A stretch of 64,000 nucleotides of DNA from the NCBI RefSeq assembly GCF_900605495.1, contig NZ_LR027603.1:1303997-1367996 (forward strand), read 5' to 3'. Below the pieces are notes generated by a model. That model was not told the origin of the DNA. It searched no databases and saw only the letters and a list, made by a program, of their open reading frames with translations. How positions within the stretch are numbered: the stretch's first letter is position 1; the number at the start of each line of letters is the position of its first letter. This DNA is from Bacilliculturomica massiliensis. GTDB lineage: Bacteria; Bacillota; Clostridia; Peptostreptococcales; Anaerovoracaceae. Below, piece after piece: positions 22,967-32,057 of the stretch. The position numbers were made by a program, and so were the translations under genes.

Positions 22967-25154
22967 TGTCTGCGGCCCCATGATCAGGGAAAATCTGCGT
23001 CGCTTCTGGCCCATCCCCGTCATCGGATTTCTCGTTTACTTTCTGTCCGGCATCTTCCCGGTGCTCATGAACTACAAGGACCTGCGCCCCATCGCCGACT
23101 ATATCGAGCTTACCTTTCAGGGCCGCCAGCCTTTTTTTGCGGCGGCTCACCTGTGGCTGCCCATCATTTCCGCAGTTCTGGTGTTTCGTTATCTTCACAG
23201 TTCCAGTTCTGTGTCCGTCATGCACGCCATGCCCTTTACACGGCGCTGTCTGTACGGGAGCAACGTGCTCTCCGGCCTGATCCTGTCCGCTTCTCCAGCC
23301 ATCCTGACCGGACTGTTGTTCCTGTGCCTGGCCAGGCCTGTTTATCAAAAGCACTGGATCTACGATGAGGTGACGGGAAAAAGTACAGCTGAGCTGGTCA
23401 ATGTGTTCAGCCGTCAGGCCGTCTGCGGCTGGATCTGGCAGTCCCTGGTGGTGATCCTGTTCATCTTTGCCGCTGCCACCCTGGCCGGGATCCTCACAGG
23501 CAACGGTCTCATGCATTTTCTGGCGGCCGTCGCCCTGCCGTTTCTCGCTCCTCTTCTGTACTCGGTCTTCATTGAATATTTCAGCGAATTTCTGCTGGGT
23601 TTCACCACCCAGGGTTCCTCCACGGATTATTTCCTCTCCCTCAGTCCCTGGCTGGAGATGCTGGGCACGGAAGACGGCGGCTTCTCCCCCGTCCTCACCG
23701 CGGTCTACCTCTGCGCGGCGGCGGTCTGTCTGGCGCTGGGGCTGATCCTCTATCACAAAAGTGAACTGGAACGCGCGGGGGATTCTCTGGTTTTCCGCTT
23801 CACCGAGCCCATCGTCTGCGGCCTGATCACGTTCTTTTCCATGACGATCTTCGGCCTTTACTTCTCCATGCTTAAGGAGAGCGATCTCTATCGGTACGCC
23901 GGCTACGTTGCGGGGACTCTGGTGGGTTTTCTCGTCGCTCAGATGATCGTCAGCAAAACGGTGCGCGTCTTCAACCTGAAAAGCGCCAGGCGTTTTGCCG
24001 CCTACTGCTTTCTGGCCTTCCTGTTTCTCATCTGCCTGAAAACAGACGTCGTCGGCTTCGAACAGCGCGTTCCGGAAGCGTCCCGGGTGGCCTCTGTCGC
24101 CGTGGATCAGGACTATCTCAATCTGCCCTATTACCATTATAAGGACGAGAAACCCTCCGATGAACAGAATACGTTCAGAGAGCAGGAGAATATCCGACTC
24201 GTAACGGAATTTCACCGCAGACTGATCGACGACAGAGCGCTGTATGAAAAACCGGAAGACGGCCCCCGCTGTACCTACCTGACGTTCCGTTATACGCTGA
24301 ACGACGGATCACGCCTCACCCGGCGGTACAGCGTTCCCCTTACCCTGCTGCGAAGCTACACGCAGCTCTCCGCGCTGTATGAGTCGTCGGAGTTCCTGCG
24401 TCCTCCCGCCATCGCGTCCCTGCCGGCGGGCGACTTCAATTATCTGAATATCACTTCGGATACGTCCAACACATTCAAATATGGAAATACCTATGAGAAC
24501 GTGGGCGATCAGCAAAAAATACACGAGCTGGCGCAGGCGCTGTCCGCCGATCTGACCGGTCTCAGCTATGAGGACATGACGTTCAGCCCGATCCCTCTGT
24601 GCTATCTGGAGTTCGGATATGCGGACCGCACCAAGAATAAAGAAAAAGTGGACCGTCTCCGGGACAGCGCAACGATCCGCCGCTCATTCCTGGCCAAAGG
24701 CAAGAGTGAATCCTTCACCGTATATCCCAATTACACCCATACCATCGGCTGGCTTGAGAAAAACGGCTACGGCGATTTCGCAAAACCGGCCGGCGAATTC
24801 GCTCTGTATATGGCTGTGGAACACGCGGATGACGGGGCGGCGGAAGCGGACGCGGCCGCCTCCACCGAGACCACCGAGAGCCGGACGCCCTACTGGGACA
24901 GATCCGCAGCTCTGCAGGCCGACCCGCCTGTTTCGGATGCCGTCACGCTGATCATCTCGGACAGAGAAGCCATGCTCCAGCTGCTGGACCGCTGTGAGAC
25001 GACCATACTGGATTATAATGATTATTACCCCGTCACGGTGGTCTGCCCTCCTCCTAACGGCGCGCAGCCCTACGGAGACGGCAGTTTCCGCCAGTTCAAC
25101 TTTTTCCTCAATTCCGCCTATGCGCCGGATGAGATCAAGGAGTATTTCAAATGA
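22941..25154 (+). CDS. Large ABC-2-type membrane protein with extracytoplasmic domain
   Basis: About 737 residues. The GTG at 22941 is chosen because a perfect AGGAGG ends 8 nt before it, giving a 26-bp overlap with the ATPase gene. The first 370 residues hold about eight membrane segments (for example FWPIPVIGFLVYFLSG and FFSMTIFGLYFSML). Residues about 375-737 are a soluble, charged domain after SARRFAAYCFLAFLFLICL, probably exposed outside. This arrangement matches DUF6449-like permeases of YtrB-type transporters. The role is probably export or sensing of an envelope-active compound; the substrate is unknown. Confidence 0.8.
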   Translation: MSFKTSCFNVCGPMIRENLRRFWPIPVIGFLVYFLSGIFPVLMNYKDLRPIADYIELTFQGRQPFFAAAHLWLPIISAVLVFRYLHSSSSVSVMHAMPFTRRCLYGSNVLSGLILSASPAILTGLLFLCLARPVYQKHWIYDEVTGKSTAELVNVFSRQAVCGWIWQSLVVILFIFAAATLAGILTGNGLMHFLAAVALPFLAPLLYSVFIEYFSEFLLGFTTQGSSTDYFLSLSPWLEMLGTEDGGFSPVLTAVYLCAAAVCLALGLILYHKSELERAGDSLVFRFTEPIVCGLITFFSMTIFGLYFSMLKESDLYRYAGYVAGTLVGFLVAQMIVSKTVRVFNLKSARRFAAYCFLAFLFLICLKTDVVGFEQRVPEASRVASVAVDQDYLNLPYYHYKDEKPSDEQNTFREQENIRLVTEFHRRLIDDRALYEKPEDGPRCTYLTFRYTLNDGSRLTRRYSVPLTLLRSYTQLSALYESSEFLRPPAIASLPAGDFNYLNITSDTSNTFKYGNTYENVGDQQKIHELAQALSADLTGLSYEDMTFSPIPLCYLEFGYADRTKNKEKVDRLRDSATIRRSFLAKGKSESFTVYPNYTHTIGWLEKNGYGDFAKPAGEFALYMAVEHADDGAAEADAAASTETTESRTPYWDRSAALQADPPVSDAVTLIISDREAMLQLLDRCETTILDYNDYYPVTVVCPPPNGAQPYGDGSFRQFNFFLNSAYAPDEIKEYFK

Positions 25155-26443
25155 TATTTGATACCGCAGTTATCGGAGCCGGAGCCGCCGGTCTCTTCGC
25201 CGGGGCCTGCCTGGCGGAGTCCTCCGCCGCTTCCGGCAAAACGATCATTCTGGAAAAGGGAACCCGGCCGGGCAGGAAACTTCTCATGGCCGGCTCCGGC
25301 CAGTGCAACCTCACCCACAGCGGCGACATGAAAGACTTTGTGTCACACTACGGTCCCAACGGCAAAAAAATACGGTCCGTCCTCTATCAGTTCAGCAACG
25401 AGCGCGTGATCTCCTTCTTTGAAGAGCGGGGATGTCCGCTGACAGTCCGCTCCGACGGCAAAGTGTTTCCCCGGTCTTTTCAAGGTTCACAGGTGCTTAA
25501 TCTACTTGTTCAGTCTTGTTTGAACGGCGGTGTGGAACTGCGCTGTCAGTGCCCTGTCCTTTCTCTGGAAAAGCTGGGGAGAGAGCAGGCGGGAAGCCCG
25601 GAAAGCTGTTTTCGGATTACCTGCGGAGATGGATCGGCGGTATTTGCCCGCCGCGTTCTGGCGGCTTCAGGAGGCTGCTCCTATCCCTCCACCGGTTCCG
25701 ACGGTTCCCTTTTTCCGCTTCTGAGAGATCTGGGGCTGGAGATCGTTTTGCCCCGTCCCGCTCTGGTCCCTCTCTATGTGGAGCGCTACCCCTACGGGGA
25801 GCTTTCCGGCATCTCCTTTTCCCCCGCCGCCGTCATTCTCTCTGACGGAAAGACAGGTAAGAAAATGGCGGAAAATCAGGACGACCTTCTGTTTACTCAC
25901 CGATGCCTGTCCGGGCCGGCGATCCTGAACCTGTCCCGGCACGCCCGGCCGGGACAGCGGATCACCGTGTGTTACCTGCCCGGACTGTCCCGCGGAGACG
26001 TGGAACGAATGCTGCGGGAAGCCGCCCTGGGAAGCGAACGCCAGCGTCAGCTCCTGTCCATGCTGTGCGGTCTGTTTCCCGTTCTGCCCCGCCGGTTTCT
26101 GGAACTGCTCTGCACCCGTGCGGAAGCCGCTGCCGACCGCAGAGCCGCGGAAACGCCCGGCGCCGCTTTCAGGAGGCTTGCGGCCCTGCTGACGGAAGAT
26201 TCCTTCACCGTCAGCGGCCCGGGAAGGTTTTCCGAAGCCATGGTCACCTCGGGAGGCGTGGCTCTCTCTGCGGTGGATCTGAAGACCATGGAATCCAAGG
26301 CCTGTCCCGGGCTGTATCTGGCCGGCGAAGTCCTGGACGTGGACGGCGATACCGGCGGATACAACCTGCAGTTCGCTTTCTCCTCCGCCTGGCTGGCAGT
26401 TCGATCTCTGGCCGCCGCCCTGCCCGACGAGGCCGTCAGATGA
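25151..26443 (+). CDS. HI0933/YhiN-family NAD(P)/FAD-dependent oxidoreductase
   Basis: 430-residue flavoprotein. The FAD Rossmann motif is FDTAVIGAGAAGLFAGACLA at the N-terminus. The family segments GRKLLMAGSGQCNLTHSG and the C-terminal EVLDVDGDTGGYNLQFAFSSAW identify the HI0933 (BaiN/YhiN) group, whose members include ene-reductase-like enzymes. The start overlaps the permease stop by 4 bp (ATGA), so the gene is translationally coupled to the ABC operon although its function seems unrelated. A terminator follows at 26507. Confidence 0.92.
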   Translation: MIFDTAVIGAGAAGLFAGACLAESSAASGKTIILEKGTRPGRKLLMAGSGQCNLTHSGDMKDFVSHYGPNGKKIRSVLYQFSNERVISFFEERGCPLTVRSDGKVFPRSFQGSQVLNLLVQSCLNGGVELRCQCPVLSLEKLGREQAGSPESCFRITCGDGSAVFARRVLAASGGCSYPSTGSDGSLFPLLRDLGLEIVLPRPALVPLYVERYPYGELSGISFSPAAVILSDGKTGKKMAENQDDLLFTHRCLSGPAILNLSRHARPGQRITVCYLPGLSRGDVERMLREAALGSERQRQLLSMLCGLFPVLPRRFLELLCTRAEAAADRRAAETPGAAFRRLAALLTEDSFTVSGPGRFSEAMVTSGGVALSAVDLKTMESKACPGLYLAGEVLDVDGDTGGYNLQFAFSSAWLAVRSLAAALPDEAVR

Positions 26444-26506
26444 TCCCATCTGCATCAGGAGACGGCAGGGACCGGCTCTCCGGCTCATAATATGTAAGCA
26501 TTTTTT

Positions 26507-26555
26507 ATCCTGGATCTGCAGAAGAAAAAACTGACGGAGATCCGGGATTTTTTTT
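26507..26555 (+). terminator. Rho-independent terminator after the flavoprotein gene
   Basis: ATCCTGGATCT (26507-26517) pairs with AGATCCGGGAT (26538-26548) and is followed by a run of eight T. Confidence 0.85.
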
Positions 26556-26565
26556 ATCCTGTCTA

Positions 26566-26615
26566 TTGACAAAGTGTGTATGTCAGTTTATATTGTGTAT
26601 ATCGTATATATACAC
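26566..26615 (+). promoter_or_regulatory. Promoter and operator of the second GntR/ABC operon
   Basis: TTGACA (26566-26571), a 17-bp spacer and TATATT (26589-26594) form a near-consensus promoter. A perfect 8-bp dyad GTGTATAT-N5-ATATACAC (26595-26615) starts right after the -10, covering the transcription start, as for a YtrA-type repressor operator. Confidence 0.85.
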
Positions 26616-26636
26616 TTTTTCGAATTGAGGTAACCA

Positions 26637-27008
26637 ATGGATATTATAATCAGCAACGCCAGCGGCAAGCCGATTTACGAACAGATCACATCGCAGATCA
26701 AGGCGATGATCCTGAACGGAACGCTGGCGGAGGGTGAAGCGCTCCCCTCCATGAGGATCCTGGCAAAGGAACTGCGCATCAGCGTGATCACCACCAAACG
26801 GGCCTACGAGGAACTGGAACGCGACGGCTTCATCGAGACCGTCACGGGCAAAGGCAGCTTTGTCGCGGGAAAAAATCTGGAATTCATCCGGGAGGAACAT
26901 CTGCGCATGACAGAAGACTTGCTGGCCAAGGCTGTGGAGACAGCAAAAGCCGGAGATATCTCGCTGGATGAAATGACGGAAATGCTCAATACTCTGTACG
27001 AGGACTGA
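26637..27008 (+). CDS. GntR-family (YtrA subfamily) regulator, second copy
   Basis: 123 residues, with the same architecture as the regulator at 21690: winged HTH (PIYEQITSQIKAMILNGTLA, SMRILAKELRISVITTKRAY) and a short tail. Its operator sequence differs from that of the first copy, so the two repressors probably do not cross-regulate. First gene of an operon with an ATPase and a small permease. Confidence 0.93.
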   Translation: MDIIISNASGKPIYEQITSQIKAMILNGTLAEGEALPSMRILAKELRISVITTKRAYEELERDGFIETVTGKGSFVAGKNLEFIREEHLRMTEDLLAKAVETAKAGDISLDEMTEMLNTLYED

Positions 27009-27031
27009 TGAGACAAAAGGAGGAAAAGCAG

Positions 27032-27889
27032 ATGAGCTATGAAAATGCACTGGAAATAAGGGGTTTAAATAAAGAATTTAAAAATTTTAGACTGAACGGC
27101 GTGGATCTTATCCTGCCCGCGGGAAGTATCATGGGCTTCATAGGGGAAAACGGCGCAGGAAAGACCACCACCATCAAGCTGATCCTGAATCAGATCAAAA
27201 AAGACGGCGGCGAGATACGGATCATGGGAAAGGATCACCTCGAACACGAAATGGAGCTGAAAAAAGAGATCGGCGTAGTTCTCGATCAGGGCTTTTTCTA
27301 CGAGGGACTCTCCCCTCTTCAGATCGGAAACATACTCTCCTCCCTCTATGAGAGATGGGACGACCGGCTCTACCGGGATTATCTGAAGCGCTTTCAGATC
27401 CCTGAAAAGCAGGCGATGAAAGAATTCTCCAAAGGAATGCGCATGAAACTGTGCATCATAGCGGCGCTGTCCCATCATCCCAAGCTGCTGCTGCTGGACG
27501 AACCCACGGGCGGACTGGACCCGGTGGTGAGAAACGAGATCCTGGATCTCTTCCTCGACTTTATTCAGGATGAGGAACATTCCATCCTCTTTTCCACTCA
27601 CATCACCACGGATCTGGAGAAAATCGCGGACTATATCACATTCATCCACGAGGGATCCATCCTCTTCACAGACGCAAAGGATTCGGTCATGGAGGACTAC
27701 GGCCTTCTGAAATGTTCCGCCGGCGATTTTGAAAAGGTGTGGGCGGAAGACCACCTGGGCAGCCGCAGGACCTCCTTCGGCTGTCAGGCGCTGGTCCGCG
27801 GCAGAGAGGCCATGGCGAAAAAATATCCCTTCGCCGTGGTAGATCCAGTATCGCTGGAAGATATCATGCTGTTTTACATTCAGAGATAA
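27032..27889 (+). CDS. ABC transporter ATP-binding protein
   Basis: 285 residues with Walker A GENGAGKTT, signature EFSKGMRMKL and Walker B LLLLDEPTGGLDP; the C-terminal third is variable. AGGAGG-type RBS (AAAAGGAGGAAAA) lies upstream of the ATG at 27032; an in-frame ATG at 27008 lacks one. Pairs with the permease at 27960. Confidence 0.93.
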   Translation: MSYENALEIRGLNKEFKNFRLNGVDLILPAGSIMGFIGENGAGKTTTIKLILNQIKKDGGEIRIMGKDHLEHEMELKKEIGVVLDQGFFYEGLSPLQIGNILSSLYERWDDRLYRDYLKRFQIPEKQAMKEFSKGMRMKLCIIAALSHHPKLLLLDEPTGGLDPVVRNEILDLFLDFIQDEEHSILFSTHITTDLEKIADYITFIHEGSILFTDAKDSVMEDYGLLKCSAGDFEKVWAEDHLGSRRTSFGCQALVRGREAMAKKYPFAVVDPVSLEDIMLFYIQR

Positions 27890-27959
27890 CGGCACCTCAT
27901 CGCTTGTTTGAAAACACAGGACGGCCGGCAGAAGACCGGCCGCCGGAACGGAGGATACA

Positions 27960-28604
27960 ATGAAAGGTTTGATGTTAAAAGACTATTACAATCTCCGCAA
28001 GTCGGGGAAAACGATCATTGCGATCATGCTGATCTATGCGGTGTTCGGCGCAGTCAGCGGCCAGATCAGTTTCATGTCCGCCATCGTGGCCATTCTCTGC
28101 GCCACGCTGCCCATTTCCACCTTTTCCTACGATGATTTCAGCAAATGGGACAGCTACGCCTTATCCATGCCGGTCACCCGCCGCCAGATCATACTGGCCA
28201 AATATCTGCTGAGCCTGATCATGATCCTTCTGGGATGTCTGGTCTCTCTGCTGAGCAGCTTCGCCGCCCTGGCCTTCGCAGAAGACGCCGACGCCGGGCC
28301 GCTGGAGGTCTTTTCCGCCACGGGCGCCGTGGCCCTGGTCTGCTTGCTGATGCTTTCCATCATCTTCCCGGTCATCGTAAAATACGGCGTGGAGAAGGGA
28401 CGGATCGCCATGATCGCCGTTTTCCTTGTCCCCACTCTGCTGGGCCTTCTGGCCGCGCGCATGGGCCTGCTGGATAATCTGCCTTCCGCCGACCTGAAGG
28501 CAATGCTGATCCCCGCCCTCATCGCCGCTCCCATCGCCGTCGTTCTCCTATTTGTGCTGTCCTTCGCGCTGTCCCTGCACCTCTACTCAAAGAAGGAATT
28601 CTAA
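27960..28604 (+). CDS. ABC-2 transporter permease
   Basis: 214-residue membrane protein with six hydrophobic segments (for example TIIAIMLIYAVFGAVSG and AIVAILCATLPIST) and the family phrase FSYDDFSKWDSYALSMPVTR near residue 60. Such small ABC-2 permeases occur with YtrA-type regulators. Preceded by GGAGG; followed by a stable hairpin at 28664-28705. Confidence 0.9.
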   Translation: MKGLMLKDYYNLRKSGKTIIAIMLIYAVFGAVSGQISFMSAIVAILCATLPISTFSYDDFSKWDSYALSMPVTRRQIILAKYLLSLIMILLGCLVSLLSSFAALAFAEDADAGPLEVFSATGAVALVCLLMLSIIFPVIVKYGVEKGRIAMIAVFLVPTLLGLLAARMGLLDNLPSADLKAMLIPALIAAPIAVVLLFVLSFALSLHLYSKKEF

Positions 28605-28663
28605 TCCTTCATTTCTTCAGATCCTGATCGCTTTCGACGGCTTTTCATCTTTCTGTACATGAA

Positions 28664-28705
28664 GATACCCCCAAACAGGTTTTTCTATTTCTGTTTGGGG
28701 GTATC
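28664..28705. terminator. Hairpin downstream of the second ABC operon
   Basis: A perfect 15-bp stem GATACCCCCAAACAG/CTGTTTGGGGGTATC with a short T-rich loop. The usual U-run is missing on both sides, so efficiency is uncertain. Confidence 0.6.
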
Positions 28706-28776
28706 GTATCATCTCATATCCTCCGCTCTTCCGCGGCGCTTTCGTTTATTCGTCTGTCAACACTTTAATCTACTGC

Positions 28777-29130
28777 TCAGCCCTCTTCCTGACCTGGGCC
28801 GGCCCCTGCTCCGTCATCCTCTTCAACTGACCGGGAGCCGTCCTCCTGTGCCTGGTCAAATTCCTCTTCTGTCAGCGGCACCGGCACGATGATGTTTTTC
28901 GCATCCTCCAGACAGTCCTCCGGTACGTACAGCTCGATGGGGAACGCTACATTTTTTCCCATGAAGATCTCCATGTAGTTTCCAGATCCCTCATATCTGC
29001 GCTCCGCCGGTATCCCCTCGCTCCTCAGCTTTGATTCCAGGATGTCCGCCTGAAGCGTATTTTCCACTGTGGTCAGGTAAACGCCGTCCCGCCACAGTTC
29101 CTTCTCTTTTCCGTCTTTCCTGCCGAACAT
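28777..29130 (-). CDS. DUF2007-like putative signal-transducing protein
   Basis: 117-residue soluble protein. The core VYLTTVENTLQADILESKLR followed by IELYVPEDCLEDAKNII resembles the DUF2007 fold (a small ferredoxin-like alpha/beta domain), with an acidic C-terminal tail of low complexity. GGAGG 6 nt upstream fixes the ATG at 29130. It lies downstream of thrS. No biochemical function is established for the family. Confidence 0.75.
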   Translation of the reverse strand: MFGRKDGKEKELWRDGVYLTTVENTLQADILESKLRSEGIPAERRYEGSGNYMEIFMGKNVAFPIELYVPEDCLEDAKNIIVPVPLTEEEFDQAQEDGSRSVEEDDGAGAGPGQEEG

Positions 29131-29196
29131 GACACACCTCCGTCCCGGCCCTTCCGGCCGTAACACAGCACCAGGCCGCGCTGTCTGCAGCGATCC

Positions 29197-31104
29197 CTAA
29201 CAAGCTTTGGAATCGATCTCGTCTCTGAGCTTTTTGATGAACTCATCCACCGACATCTGGCCCAGTTCGCCTGCTTTGCTGGAGCGGACGGGCAGCATAC
29301 CGGTCTCCTCTTCCTTCTCTCCGATCACGACGATATAGGAATCTCTGGCGTTTCTAGCCTCACGGATCTTATAGCCGATCTTTTCATTTCTCAGATCGCT
29401 CTCCGCCCGCAGTCCCGCAGCCTTGAACTTCTTTTCCAGTTCCAGCGCGTAATCGTTATTTTTGTCGGTGACCGTCAGGATCTTCACCTGTACGGGAGCC
29501 AGCCACAGCGGGAATTTCCCGGCAAAATGTTCCGTCAGTATGCCGATGAACCGCTCGATGGATCCGAAGATAACGCGGTGGATCATGACGGGTCTGTGCC
29601 GCTCTCCGTCACTGCCCACATAAGTCAGATCAAACCGCTGGGGCATCTGCATATCCAGCTGAATCGTGCCGCACTGCCATGTCCTTCCGATGGAATCCTC
29701 CAGATGGAAGTCCAGTTTCGGGCCGTAGAACGCGCCGTCGCCCTCGTTGATCACATAGGGCACTGCCACTCTCTCCATGGCGGCCCGCAGGGCGTTTTCC
29801 GCCATTTCCCACTCCTCGTCGCTTCCCATAGAATTCTCCGGTCTGGTGGAAAGCTCGATGTGATATTTGAACCCGAACAGATTGTAAACGTAGTCGATAA
29901 ACTCCGCCACGCCCACGATCTCGTCCTCGATCTGCTCCGGCAGCATGAAGATGTGCGCGTCGTCCTGCGTAAAGGTGCGCACGCGCATCAGTCCGTGCAG
30001 CGCGCCCGACAGTTCGTGGCGGTGGACCTGACCCAGCTCGCCCATCCGGATGGGGAAATCGCGGTAGCTCCACATTTTTCTCTTGTAGACCAGCATGGAT
30101 CCCGGACAGTTCATGGGCTTGATGGCAAAATCGTCTTCGTCGATCTTTGTGAAATACATATTGTCCTTATAGTGGTCCCAGTGACCGGAGGTGCGCCACA
30201 GCTGCTCGTTGAGGATCAGCGGCGTCTTGATCTCCTGATATCCTCTCTCCGCATGAGCCTTCCGCCAGAAGGTCTCCAGCTCATTTCTGATCACCATGCC
30301 GTTGGGCATGAAAAACGGGAAGCCCGGCCCCTCCTCATAGAGGGCGAACAGGTCCATCTCCCTGCCGATCTTTCTGTGATCTCTCTTTTTCGCTTCCTCC
30401 AGCCGCACCAGATATTCGTCCAGCATTTTCTGCTTGGGGAACGTAATGCCGTAAATACGCTGCAGCATCTTGTTCTTCTCGCTGCCTCTCCAGTAAGCGC
30501 CAGCCACGCTCATAAGCTTGACCGCTTTTACCGGCCCCGTGGAGGACAGGTGCGGTCCCGCGCACAGGTCCGTAAAATCTCCCTGCTCGTAGAAGGAGAT
30601 CACAGCGTCTTCCGGCAGATCGTTGATCAGCTCCACCTTGTAGATCTCGTTCTTGTCCCCCATGTATTTGAGCGCTTCCTCCCGGGGCATCTCAAAGCGG
30701 CGCAGGGGCTGGTCGGCCTCGACGATCTTTTTCATTTCCTTTTCCAGGGCGGCCAGATCCTCATCGGTGAGCTTGTGCTCCATGTCGATATCATAGTAGA
30801 ATCCATTGTCGATGGACGGACCGATCCCGAACTTGGCCTCCGGGAACAGCCTGGTGATGGCGTTGGCCATGATGTGAGAGCTGGTGTGCCAGAAGGTCTT
30901 TTTCCCTTCCTCGTCTTCAAATTTCAGGATCTCCAGCTGACAGTCCTTCTCCAGCGGAAAATCCATTCCCTGGATCTGGCCGTCCACTTTGCCGGCTACG
31001 GCCTCCTTGGCCAATCCCTGTGACAGGGATCTGGCCACATCTTTAATGGAAGCGCCCTGTTCCACTTCTTTTACGCTTCCATCCTTCAACGTTACTTTGA
31101 TCAT
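29197..31104 (-). CDS. thrS: Threonyl-tRNA synthetase
   Basis: 635-residue class II synthetase. It has an N-terminal TGS domain (MIKVTLKDGSVKEVEQG), the second editing-like domain with HTSSHIMANAITRLFPEAKFG, the catalytic core with MNCPGSMLVYK (zinc Cys) and RTFTQDDAHIF, and a C-terminal anticodon-binding domain (VKILTVTDKNNDYALELEKK). The ATG at 31104 gives the normal length. It is preceded by a T-box leader, so expression should rise when uncharged tRNA-Thr accumulates. Confidence 0.97.
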   Translation of the reverse strand: MIKVTLKDGSVKEVEQGASIKDVARSLSQGLAKEAVAGKVDGQIQGMDFPLEKDCQLEILKFEDEEGKKTFWHTSSHIMANAITRLFPEAKFGIGPSIDNGFYYDIDMEHKLTDEDLAALEKEMKKIVEADQPLRRFEMPREEALKYMGDKNEIYKVELINDLPEDAVISFYEQGDFTDLCAGPHLSSTGPVKAVKLMSVAGAYWRGSEKNKMLQRIYGITFPKQKMLDEYLVRLEEAKKRDHRKIGREMDLFALYEEGPGFPFFMPNGMVIRNELETFWRKAHAERGYQEIKTPLILNEQLWRTSGHWDHYKDNMYFTKIDEDDFAIKPMNCPGSMLVYKRKMWSYRDFPIRMGELGQVHRHELSGALHGLMRVRTFTQDDAHIFMLPEQIEDEIVGVAEFIDYVYNLFGFKYHIELSTRPENSMGSDEEWEMAENALRAAMERVAVPYVINEGDGAFYGPKLDFHLEDSIGRTWQCGTIQLDMQMPQRFDLTYVGSDGERHRPVMIHRVIFGSIERFIGILTEHFAGKFPLWLAPVQVKILTVTDKNNDYALELEKKFKAAGLRAESDLRNEKIGYKIREARNARDSYIVVIGEKEEETGMLPVRSSKAGELGQMSVDEFIKKLRDEIDSKAC

Positions 31105-31204
31105 TCTTTCCCCCTCCCCCTGCACGGCGCCGGAGCGCCAAATTCTTTCCCAATATCTGAAGCTATGTCCGACCCCTTCCCCGCCCCGCCCCTTTCGCGG
31201 CGGC

Positions 31205-31470
31205 CGGACGAAAAAACCCCAAATACTGCAGCTGCAGTATTTGGGGCATTGCATGCGGTTCCACCCAAATAGAATACTTCATTCCGGGACGAACGGATAA
31301 CGGCGGTCGTACGCCGGCGGCCCCCGTCGGGGGCAGCTCCGAGGCGGTAACTGATCCCTGCGGCGCCGGAACGCTCTCAGCCCGTCTGTTTAAACGGCGT
31401 TCCTCTCTGTGGCACGCATCCGGCGGTCAGCCTTCTCTTCCACGCTTTTCAAATAGTTTACACTAATGAA
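31205..31470 (-). promoter_or_regulatory. T-box riboswitch upstream of thrS
   Basis: The minus strand carries the T-box core GGGTGGAACCGC (within 31253-31270) next to a perfect terminator stem (31217-31246, 15-bp arms) followed by six T. The stem-I region (about 31300-31465) is GC-rich, with a hairpin GGAACGC ... GCGTTCC. The Thr specifier codon could not be placed with certainty; an ACC at the expected distance is a candidate. Confidence 0.88.
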
Positions 31471-31474
31471 TACT

Positions 31475-31502
31475 ATTATATACGCTGCGGGCCGTTTGTC
31501 AA
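31475..31502 (-). promoter_or_regulatory. Promoter of the thrS T-box transcript
   Basis: Perfect TTGACA (31497-31502) and perfect TATAAT (31475-31480) on the minus strand, spaced 16 bp. The start would be near 31468, giving a leader of about 365 nt. Confidence 0.85.
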
Positions 31503-31557
31503 GGGTTTCCCATACGGCGGCGCTGCATACGCCTCTCTGCGCCGCCCGCCGTGCCCT

Positions 31558-32040
31558 TCATTTTCCGCCGGAGTTCCCCAGCCAGCCCAGCCGGTTTTCC
31601 CACTGATAGACCGCGCTGCGCTTTACGGACGTCACCCTGAGAAAAGGCAGACGGAAAAGATCCCGGCACTTTATGTTCACAGACACCAAAACAGCGGGCA
31701 GCCCCTGGGTAAGACCGTACTTTTCACATCCGCCGTATCCCTTCTCATCGTCGAAGATCTCCACCTTCCATTCCGCCGATCCACCGATACTCTCCTGCAG
31801 TTCCTTTTCCGCCCCCTCGATGATAAACGCCGCATAACGCCGGGCGTCATCCTCTCTGACAGCCAGCAGGCCGCTGCCAAAGGCTTCCTCATCCCGGCAC
31901 AGCGCGCCGCCGGCGGCCGCTTCCTCCGCCGCCGCTTTCAGATACACCTGCAGCTTCTGATAGCGGTCCATGTCTGTGTGGAAAGACAGAAAACTCACAT
32001 TTAGCAGCATCAAAGCCAGAAACACCACAAACGTCTTCAT
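31558..32040 (-). CDS. Tad-locus pseudopilin-like membrane protein
   Basis: 160 residues with an N-terminal membrane segment (FVVFLALMLLNVSFLSF) and a soluble extracytoplasmic part containing two isolated Cys residues that could form a disulfide. It occupies the TadE/TadF position at the end of the Tad operon. No sequence match to TadE is claimed; the call rests on topology and position. Confidence 0.6.
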   Translation of the reverse strand: MKTFVVFLALMLLNVSFLSFHTDMDRYQKLQVYLKAAAEEAAAGGALCRDEEAFGSGLLAVREDDARRYAAFIIEGAEKELQESIGGSAEWKVEIFDDEKGYGGCEKYGLTQGLPAVLVSVNIKCRDLFRLPFLRVTSVKRSAVYQWENRLGWLGNSGGK

Positions 32041-32057
32041 GCGCTCCTCCTTTCCCG

